Positions 12,150-21,369 of a stretch of 64,000 nt of DNA are shown here, in pieces (position 1 is the first letter of the stretch; the number at the start of each line of letters is the position of its first letter). Source of the DNA: Agelas oroides (taxonomy: Eukaryota > Porifera > Demospongiae > Agelasida > Agelasidae); the NCBI GenBank assembly GCA_949130485.1, contig OX422205.1, positions 186,001 through 250,000 of the forward strand. The letters are read 5' to 3'. Made by a program: the position numbers and the translations under genes. Below the pieces are notes generated by a model. That model saw only the letters and a list, made by a program, of their open reading frames with translations, was not told where the DNA came from and did not search any database.

Positions 12150-13267
12150 CTAAAGCTGTGAATAGAGCCTGACAGGTTCGTTCAAAATGCGGTACACATC
12201 ATAATACAGGTCATGTTTGATGGCTGCAAGAGTTTTACGGTCCAACCCCTCCCCTGCCAGCCTGTTAGCAGCTGCGACTGCCGACCCCTCTAGCTTTTCC
12301 AGAGAGGAGACTTCATTGATGATGCCAGCAGCCTTGGCTTCCTCAGCCGTGTATCTCTTCCCCAGAGCAATGGCCTGGTGGCGCTCTTCCATTGGAAGCC
12401 TGGCCCTACACATGCATGTAAACAGGAGGGGAGTAATGAATCCGAATTTTTCCCAGGCATTGTTACTCGTTCTTACTTGGCCAATTCTAAAAATCCAACT
12501 GAAAAGGAACGTTTCAATTGGATTTCAGGCAGACGGAACCACCCTCTGTCAGTTCGCATGATCATGTAGTCCTGTGCCAATGCTATGAACACCCCTCCAG
12601 CATAGATGTGCCCTGCATGAAAAACAAATGTCATTTTATATGGATGCCATGATGCGCTCTTGATGGTATATACAAGAGCGCATAATGATGTCATTTTTAT
12701 GCGCTCTTGTATATACAATAGGGAGATTTGCCAAAGCTGTAGGTACCATTGATTGCAGCCACAGTGACAAGGGGGAAGGTCAGGAGGCGGGCCAGGAGCT
12801 TCTGCAAGTCACTTGTGAAGACGATCAGCTCGTACGGGGCCATGGTGGCCATGTGTTCCAAGTCTAGGCCAAGAGAGTAGAACTTCCCATCTCCTATTGT
12901 TACCACTGACTTTGCATCTTCATAGCTGGAAGGGAGGGAGGGAGGAGGAGGAGGAGGAGGAGGAGGAGGAGACTGATAGGTAGGATGGTGAGCGTATAAA
13001 CCACACCTTCCTAGTCTTGAAACCAATGTGCTGTTGTTGCCTTCGCAGAGAAAAGACTTGAAGGAGAAGTCATTGGCGTGCGCATGCGTGGGGACACTGC
13101 TGCACGCGCTGTATGTATGCATCCTGCTTAGCTATCTAGCTAGCACAAAGTTACCTCTCTGCCTTGTCCAGGGCTTCGTTGAAGGACTCTACAAACTCCG
13201 GATTGAGGCGGTTCTCACCCCTCTTCATGCGTATCACCACGCACGAGCCAACCTTCTCCACCTCCAT
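12150..13267 (-). CDS. Enoyl-CoA delta isomerase / hydratase-fold protein
   Basis: Four exons: 13155-13267, 12747-12925, 12477-12612, 12150-12405; 227 residues. It is a member of the enoyl-CoA hydratase (crotonase) superfamily. The segments GDGKFYSLGLDLEHM, FPLVTVAAINGHIYAGGVFIALAQDYMIMR and DRGWFRLPEIQL correspond to the oxyanion-hole and substrate loops, and the whole resembles the short peroxisomal delta3-delta2-enoyl-CoA isomerases of plants (KFFSNGFDLAW, TIAALNGHAAAAG). The likely role is moving the double bond of unsaturated acyl-CoA for beta-oxidation; the exact substrate is inference. The C-terminus, SQL, resembles a PTS1 peroxisomal signal, as in the plant enzymes (PKL or SKL ends). 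It lies 191 bp downstream of the receptor kinase on the same strand. Confidence 0.85.
12673..12719. mobile_element. Short copy of the CAAGAGCGCAT inverted-repeat family
   Basis: 47 bp with inverted ends CAAGAGCGCATAA and TTATGCGCTCTTG, flanked by TATATA-type sequence, in intron 2 of the isomerase gene. A further end fragment, ATGATGCGCTCTTG, sits at 12650-12663. Confidence 0.7.
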
Positions 13268-13458
13268 ACTTGCTAACCCTCATTACGTCATTGTTCAGCC
13301 ATAGATATACTAGATAGTCTATAGTTCAGCCACACCCACAAATTGCATGCACAGGTGCATATCAAACTCGTATCGAACAAAAGTACGAACCTGTAACATT
13401 ATAAATGCTGCTCTGTTCTCTGTAAATGTTAAGAAAAGAACAAAAGCTTAAAAAATTG

Positions 13459-16400
13459 TTACACTGAGTGCTCATAAATGTTTGGTGTAGTTTCTGGAGT
13501 ATGGTTTTGTTCCAGGGTTCTACTGCGAGTGGCAGGATATGTGGATTGATTGGAGGTAGGTGGAATCACAAAGGGAGAGCGGCCAGTGTTTATATGTTGA
13601 CTGGGAGGCTGGGGTGGATCAGGAGAGGTTGGGGGTGACAAGAGAGCATCGTTGCTGTTGTTCAGAGGTGTCTCGGATGCTTGTTGCTCTCCCAAAGGCT
13701 GGAGAGGAGATGTGGTCCCATCGTGAGAGGTTGGGGGTGACAGAAGAGCATCATTGCTGTTGTTCAGAGGAGTGTCAGATATTCCCAAAGGTTGGAGTGG
13801 AGATATGGTCCCATCACGAGAGGTTGGGGCTGACAAACGCACATTGTTCGGAGATTGTTCGGATGTTTTCTTTCCATCCAGCGACTGGAGAGGGTACATT
13901 GTCTCATCAATGCTCATATCTAGAATGAAAGGCCCTCCCTCACTTCTAGTGGAGGTCTGCAGAGCGTATTCTCTGATGGTAGCCATGTTCTGGTAGTTGG
14001 TATGCTTCACCTGTTGCTGCTGCTGCTGCAGGCTGGCTGAAAGGTCTGGGCTCCACCTCATCAGGCCGCTGTGGATCTCTCCAGCTGTGGGCCTGTCCTC
14101 TGCACTCATTGCCCAGCAGTCAAGCATCAAGTCATAGATTTCTTGCGGGCAGCCTTCTGGGCGCGTCATCACATTCCCGTCTCGAACATGCTGCACAACT
14201 TCTTCATTACTCAGAGAATAGTAGGGCTGTACTCCAAAGGAAAACACCTCCCACAGAACCACACCAAAAGACCAGATGTCACTCTGCACGGTGAACTTGG
14301 CATACATGATAGATTCCGGAGGCATCCAGCGAATGGGGAGCAGTTCTGAGTCTCCAAGACGGAAATAGTCTGTGCTGTATACATCTTGTGAGAGGCCAAA
14401 ATCTGAGATCTTGACTAGAAGATTGGTGCTAACAAGGCAGTTTCGGGTGGCCATGTCTCGATGAACAAAGTGGTTTTGGGCAAGGTATTCTAGACCAGCA
14501 GCAATGTTGATACAGATATTAACCAGCTGCTGGATAGTCAGGCCCGCCTGCTTCGGCTGGAAATGACCAGAACGGGTGAGACTGGGATGGCTCCCCCATT
14601 TCTCGGAAGCATTTTGTCGCAGAAAGTTATTCAAGTCTCCCAGCTCCATGAACTCAAAGACCATGCAGAGGGGCTCTTGATCGATGCACACTCCGAGAAG
14701 CTTCACAATGTTGGGGTGATCAAAAGTGTGCATGAGCGTAGCTTCACGGAAGAATTCCCTCTTTACTTTCACCGAAGCTCCCTCTTTGAGTACCTTAATG
14801 GCTACTGTGCTCTTCTCCACCCCCGGAACAATGTTTTTTGCCTCGGCCTGAACAACTACCCCAAATTGTCCTTGGCCTAAGTCCCTGATGTAAAAGATAC
14901 CGTCTCTAGGGTACTCGGGAAGTCTGACTCCATCGTATTGAACAGGCTCTTGAAGCACTAGTGGATTGCATGCATATAGTGGGTTGACACTCTCCTTCGT
15001 GTTAGGACTGTGCACTTTAACAATATGCACTGGCCCATGCGAGTACCTCTCTCCATCTACCTCATTTGGAAGGTTTTTCTTGCGGCTAACCTTATGTGAA
15101 CGGTAGCAGAGTACAATCAGGACGACAACCAGGATGGTTATCAGTAGGACCCCAGCAACAGTAGGCAAAGCAATTACAAGGTAAGTCTCGTTGGTATCTG
15201 GTGGCTCTTCTGGTGTGCATACTGGAATGTCACAGTATTCCCAGCGAGTTGAGGCGTCAGTTGTGTAGCACCAGGGTCTCGAGCCCCGCCCCTCTGGGTT
15301 GCGACAGTAGTTGTGACCCTCCAGGTACCTTCGAAAGAGAGGGGTGATTGGGTGAATGTGGGGTGCCTGGGAGCTCCACTGTTGACAGGAAGTACCACTC
15401 TCTGTCGTACTGTGGTTGCCACGGTACGTCTCTCCCTTGTTGCTAGCATTGTAGCAAGTGGTAGCTAGCGGGAGTGTGTGTGGATCCGAGCAGAGAGATG
15501 GAATCAATATGTACAGATCACAGCATCAGTTAAAAGTATCACCAATGGCCATGTGATTTTGGTATCATCCCATGTAACTATAGTCTCATCCCCAAACCCT
15601 ATTTTTCACAGGTGCCCTGCAGCCTTGTCAAAAATAGGGTCTGGACACTTTCACTGGCCTAATCCATCAGCATGTTATTGCACACCGTCACAGATGGCCA
15701 GCTTATAAAGTTGGTAGATACCACGGCTTTATGCTGATAATGTGATTAGGTTGGCAACACCTACATAGTTATTGACAGCTGTATGTCAACTGGCCCCAGT
15801 TTTTCAATGTGGCCACAAGCGCATGTGAAAACGTTTGACACTAATGTACATGACTATCTAATGTGACTACACTATTGTCCCATGTGATATTTTCACAACC
15901 ATGGGCGTTGCATCAACAATCTGGTGCAATGCTGAAACTAAAACAGTTTTTAACACAAATGGCATTCTAGCCCTTCAAAGTTTGGACAACTGTAACAGCT
16001 ACTCATTGACAAGGTGCAGTAGTGGTAATTCACAAGGAGTCAGGCTGTATAGTAACAATAATGAAAATGTTTGTTTTAGCTTTGTTTTTTGTTTATCAGG
16101 AGCGCCTGCTTTCCTTTAGTGCTGTTCAACTATAAGACGAGAGGTGTGCAAGTATGGAGGTGATCGAAAAACACACGACTGAATGTGACCTCAGTAATGT
16201 GATGTGGAGGAGTTGATCATCATGCAAGAAGCACATCAAATTTTGCTTTTAGAATTGTTTATTGTTAAGAAGCACTCTCACACATCTTGGTCCATTTTAG
16301 TGCTATGAGAGCAGAGCTATGAAAGCCCTCGGATGTAAACTCATGATATAAATTTATAAATAGCCGGCCCATTAGGCAAAAAGCGGTCTGGGTAAAACTG

Positions 16401-19400
16401 GACCAGCTGCAGCGGCACCGCTGCCAGTAAACTTACTTCCGTAGTTCTGAAAGTCGGGGGTAGTGATGGGCAGGTAGCACTCTGGAGCCTGGCCTCCATT
16501 GGGCTCCGGTAGCTGACTGCAGTTGGGGATTATGACCGGGCCAATGTTCAGTAGATGGTTGAAGTTCTCCAGCGTTTCCAGGTCATTAGCACAGACAGAC
16601 CTCATTAGCTCACAGTAGCTTCTGCAAACCTGGAGGGAGGGGGAGGGGGAGGGGGAGGGAGGGAGGGGGAGGGGAGAGGGAGGGAGGGGAGAGGGAGGGA
16701 GGGAAGGAGAGGGAGAAATGGAAGGGAGTGAAGGAGCAGAGAGGAAGGAAGGCATGGAAGGGGAGAGAGGGAGAAGTATGGAAACCGAGGAAGGGAGGTG
16801 GAAGGTGAAAAGTGGCACACATCATGTCACACAAAGACCTCGTTGTTCACCTGCATTGGTCTTGGGATGGGGTACGACATGTCACAGCTGGGGAAGTTGG
16901 CAATGCACACAAACTCTTCAAAAGTGTTACGACACTGCGGCTCAAAGGTCCGAGTTGTGCTGAAGAGGGTGGTCATGGATGTGTTGTAGGCTGCTTGTGA
17001 GCCAACAGTAGTATCAATGTAGATCTGGTCCATGCCGATGGAGCCGTGGGTCCGGCAGACTTGGTGGGTGTAGATCATACACGTGGGGCCAGGGGCTGTG
17101 GGGTGTGTGAAGATGAGGGATGTGAGATGGAGGGTGTGGGGGGTGTGGGGGTGTGGGAGGTGTGAAGGTGAGGGATGTGAGATGGGGATGCGGGGTGAGA
17201 AGGTGAGGGATGTGAGATGGGGATGTGGGGGGTGTGGGGGTGTGAGATGGGGATGTGGGTGTGTGAAGGTGAGGGATGTGAGATGGGGATGCGGGATGAG
17301 AAGGTGAGGGATGTGAGATGGGGATGTGGGGGGTGGGGGGTGTGAGATGGGGATGTGGGTGTGTGAAGGTGAGGGATGTGAGATGGGGATGTGGGGTGAG
17401 AAGGTGAGGGATGTGAGATGGGGATGTGGGGGTGTGAAGGTGAGGGGTGTGAGATGGGGATGTGGGTGTGTGAAGGTGAGGGATGTGAGATGGGGGTGTG
17501 GGGTGTGTGAAGGTGAGGGATGTGAGATGGGGATGCGGGGTGAGAAGGTGAGGGATGTGAGATGGGGATGTGGGGGTGTGAAGGTGAGGGGTGTGAGATG
17601 GGGATGTGGGGTGTGAAGGTGAGGGGTGTGAGATGGGGATGTGGGTGTGTGAAGGTGAGGGATGTGAGATGGGGATGTGGGATGAGAAGGTGAGGGATGT
17701 GAGATGGGGATGTGGGGGTGTGAAGGTGAGGGGTGTGAGATGGGGATGTGGGTGTGTGAAGGTGAGGGATGTGAGATGGGGTGTGGGATGTGTGAAGGTG
17801 AGGGATGTGAGATGGGGATGCGGGGTGAGAAGGTGAGGGATGTGAGATGGGGATGTGGGGGTGTGAAGGTGAGGGGTGTGAGATGGGGATGTGGGTGGTG
17901 AAGGTGAGGGATGTGAGAGGGGATGTGGGTGTGTGAAGGTGAGGGATGTGAGATGGGGGTGTGGGGTGTGTGAAGGTTAGGGATGTGAGATGGGGGTGCG
18001 GGGTGTGAGGTGAGGGATGTAAGATGTGGGAGTGTGGGGTGTGTGGGAGGATGGTCAAAAATGTCACATGTTTACAACCTTATCTTCCACAAAGATGCAA
18101 ATACAGAAGGTGAGCCCTCAAGTTTGTGATCAAAATGTGCAAAGATTAATCTACAACTAAAACTAGTTAGGAGGAGGACCGTTTGGTGAGTAAAATTCAC
18201 TGAAAGAACACCACCAACACAGACATTGAGACACTTTCATGGAATTAGGTGCCATTGATTCTGTAAAGGCTGACACAGCTTCAAATGGTCAGAACAATAC
18301 CCTACTTGGGCAATGCCGCCAGCTGCTTCAATGAGAGCTATAGCACAGCGTGGGGGCAGCTATGAACAATCACCTGTGAAAACAAGCTGGGAATTTGAGG
18401 CAAAATCTAATATCACTGAGCAGATGTGATTGATTGCAGCTGGTGGAAGCACACTTCAACCCACCCATCGCACTTGCAGCCTGCATGCACAATCTGGGGT
18501 CAGATCAGCTTATATCAGGTGACCAGCTAGCTGCTCATAACTGCCCCACTTTTGTGGTTGCAGCATATATAAACTAACTTCCCACACACAAATTCTGCAG
18601 AGTCAATCAATATACTCAGTATATAAGCTGCAGAACCACCCACTGTAGAGAAGGGTTTATGTAGCCATGGTCCCAGGCCTTGTTTGGCCGAATCCAGTTT
18701 TTACAGTATGCAACAACTGGAGGTGGAGAAGGAGGCTAACTTCTACAACCCGACCTGCAGTGTCTACATAAGTGCAATATGGAGGAGGGAGTGTGTGTTA
18801 GAGAGTGCATGTGTAGCCCCGGTGGTATCCAGCGGAGGTACTTTACTAATCAAAATGGCTGAGGTCATCACTAATTGATTTTTCGGATCTCAACAGATGA
18901 ATTCTCTTGACTTTTACTGAGGGGGGTCCCCAGTTTTCAACACAAAGATTCAAGGTTGGGTTCACCCATATAGAAAAGGCTGAAGTAGTCAAGATCAATT
19001 ACTAATGACCCCAGTTGTTTTAATTAGCAAAGGTCAACCATGTCCTATCTCCTCTAGGTGGCATCATCATCACGTCACATGATCATCATGTCACATGATC
19101 ATCATGTCACATGATGGTCATGTGCAGACATGCACAACAGTGCATCCATGAGCTTAAAATACTGAGTATTGTCCTTGAATGTATACACAGAGGAAGGTAT
19201 AAGTTGCTATCTACTGCAGAAAACTCACGGCATGTTGGCACGCCACAGTACTCCCATCGTGTGTCACGGTTGGTGGTGAAGCACCACGGTTTCTCCCCTC
19301 TCTCCCCGGGGTTTCGACAAAAGTTGTGTCCTCCCTCCAGCTCTGGGTAGTCTCCAAGGTGAAGCAGATGCCGGTGGGGGAAGGAAGAGTTCCACGACTG

Positions 19401-20687
19401 GCATGGGTATCCTGAGAGCGTCACATTGAGGGTACCATTGTATCCCCGCCCACGACCACTATAGCATGTGGCACCTGCAGTGCGTATGTGTGTGTGTGTG
19501 TGTGTGGGGGGGGGGGGGGAGGGGGAGGGCATGTGCAATATGAACAGTTTTAATTCAACATTTGGACTCCAACACGCATGCACAGAACATAACATGCATT
19601 GAGTGCATATATGCAATACATGGGACATGATGGTACATGCAAATGACACTAAATATCCTTGGGGGGGGGGTGGGGGGGAAGAGTGCAGTACTATGTTGCT
19701 CATAGCAACTGTACTCATACCTGTGCTGAGTGGCAGGGGAACAGCTCCTGCAGAGTGCAACACAATAAACAGTACACCATTAGAGTGAGCTCCTTTTCAA
19801 TAAAACATTCAAAACAGTCTCCATTCTCTCCTCTAAAAGAAGGGCCTTGAATATTAGCTGCAAAAATTGAACAGATCTCTGTCTCGTCTCGACTAACCTC
19901 CATCCAGTGTGCTAATGCACATGGGGGCAGCTCCAGCATCTGCATATTTAAGAGGTCCACAGTTTGGCTGGTCAATCACGCTCAAGTTGAGGATATTGAT
20001 CAACTGCACCATCCGCTGCCATGGCTCCTTGCAGAGAAAGTCACGCACAATCTCACAGTCTCGGCGGCAGACGGGTTGGTACACGGGGACGCTGTAGGCA
20101 GGATCACATGTGGGGAAAGAGTATCGGCACAACAGAGGAATGGCGTTGTGGATACACTCTTCTGATGCCCTAAATTCATAGAGGGTTAAAATGATCCGGT
20201 CTACAATGCGTCTTGCATATATCTGATCAGAGCGGCTGAAGTTGGTCACTACTGAAGGATAGAGCCCTAGAATAGGTTGGCAGTCTCCGCCAGCATAGTA
20301 GGGCTCACATGTCAGGTTACCGTACGTCCTGAACAGTAAGAGGGAAACAGTGAGTATATCAGATGCAACACCACAATCAAGCAACGGGATTGCAAATTGC
20401 GGACTTACACTGGGGGTGTCTCGACAACGGGACGAAGGTCTAACGGCATGATTGCAGAAGATCCGGACTGAGCGGTGACTGCAGCAGAGCAGAATAGGGT
20501 TAGTGTATTTGCAATCACAAGGATGCACAGAATCGTAAAACTGTAAGCAAATTTGCAACATCAAAGCATTTGCGGAGCTGCGTAATTTTTGCAAGCTAAA
20601 AATCGATCTTGTACCTGCACTGTTCGGCAGCCTGATCACCCAGCAGCAGAGAAGCATCCCTGCGCTCAGTACGTGGAATAAAATCAT
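13459..20687 (-). CDS. MuSK/ROR-type receptor tyrosine kinase with Frizzled-kringle-Frizzled-kringle ectodomain
   Basis: Eight exons: 20615-20687, 20409-20478, 19898-20328, 19721-19747, 19229-19474, 16851-17095, 16437-16629, 13459-15464; 1096 residues. Order: signal peptide (1 to about 23), ten-cysteine Frizzled CRD (about 52-188), kringle (about 202-280), second ten-cysteine CRD (about 287-420), second kringle (about 431-511), TM (about 523-548), juxtamembrane NPLY (589-592), tyrosine kinase (about 613-895), Ser/Thr/Pro-rich tail with a short Gln run. Kinase residues are intact: GQGQFG loop, Lys652 in VAIK, HRDMATRN, DFGLS, PIRWMPPES. The kinase and NPxY resemble MuSK; a CRD followed by a kringle is the ROR arrangement. 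No Ig domain is seen. Frizzled CRDs bind Wnts in ROR and MuSK, so a Wnt receptor is the likely role. An extra exon in the long intron 17096-19228 cannot be excluded. Confidence 0.92.
16630..16800. repeat. Polypurine GGGAGG-rich low-complexity tract
   Basis: A purine-only stretch on the plus strand, which is the polypyrimidine tract before the acceptor of receptor-kinase exon 7 on the coding strand. Confidence 0.9.
17096..18050. repeat. G-rich minisatellite, unit about 35 bp, about 955 bp long
   Basis: Tandem units built from GTGAGGGATGTGAGATGGGG and GATGTGGGTGTGTGAAG fill the start of the intron just upstream (in gene order) of the second Frizzled exon. The frames that stay open through it are repeat artefacts. 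Confidence 0.95.
18838..18965 (+). repeat. Dispersed repeat, copy A
   Basis: About 125 bp that match 48118-48240 in the same orientation at roughly 85 percent by eye (shared CTTGACTTTTACTGAGGGGG and AAAATGGCTGAGGTCA). It lies in the long receptor-kinase intron. Family unknown. Confidence 0.75.
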
Positions 20688-20829
20688 ACTCAGCAGCGCT
20701 GTGTGTTTACGACAATCTGCCACGAAGGACTTCTCAGCTCGATCTTGGGGCTTCGCCTTTGCAGTGCGCAAACCGCTAGCGGAAAGTGGCGGGAAAATTT
20801 AGAAAGGAAGATTATAGTATACGGAAGTA
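20688..20829. promoter_or_regulatory. Bidirectional promoter interval (receptor kinase / small TM protein)
   Basis: 142 bp between divergent start codons. No TATA box and no clear motif seen. Confidence 0.5.
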
Positions 20830-21254
20830 ATGGCCGGACAACTCCAGGACAACACCACTGGTGTTGGTCCTAGTTTTTGGGTTCTTTTCATTGTCAGTCT
20901 TGTGATTGTACTGAGTCTGTTCAGAGGGTTTGCTGCAGCTGTGCAGAATGCAGGGACACAGGCCAGAGCAAAGCGTGACAGGAGGAGAAAAGCAAACACA
21001 AATGAACACCAGGAGTGAGACTTCTAACTGGTGTATGACACTTTGAAAGTCCTGAACTTTTCTTTTTCAGGACAAGATTGCTCCAGAAGCTATTGTATGA
21101 ACAATCCCTGGACAGTGAATCATGCCCCACTTGTCCAATCTCATCACTCTGCTTTCATCCACAAACAGCTGTGTCCCAGCTCCCTCCTGGCCACTTCTCA
21201 CTTCGTTCTCCGAACCACCCACATAGTTTTTGTATTTTTTGGGGACAAAAATAA
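20830..21254 (+). CDS. Small single-pass membrane protein, unrecognised
   Basis: Residues about 14-38 (PSFWVLFIVSLVIVLSLFRG and onward) form one hydrophobic segment, followed by a basic stretch (RAKRDRRRKAN), suggesting a type III or tail-out membrane protein. Without splicing the frame ends at 21018 (62 residues). A convincing intron 21015-21070 (GTGAGA donor, CTTTTCTTTTTCAG acceptor) joins 20830-21014 to 21071-21254 in frame, giving 122 residues with a CPTC motif. An AATAAA lies at about 21251-21256, at the new stop. I do not recognise a family. It is divergent from the receptor kinase and convergent with TTC5. Confidence 0.65.
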
Positions 21255-21369
21255 AAAATTTACCCAGAATCATTGTATGGTTTATCAAAAACAGCAATCG
21301 TGACAGTAAATGTGACATAATGAAATGGTAGGTACTGCCTGGTTACTAGAGACTGTGGCGGAGTGAGTA

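Noticed and set aside
13560-13928. Plus-strand 122-residue frame with repeated EHRCCCSE-like segments
   Set aside because: It is antisense to the repetitive Ser/Pro tail of the receptor kinase.
17075-18067. Long minus-strand frame of 330 residues rich in His, Pro and Ser
   Set aside because: It is a minisatellite read through; the unit length keeps several frames open.
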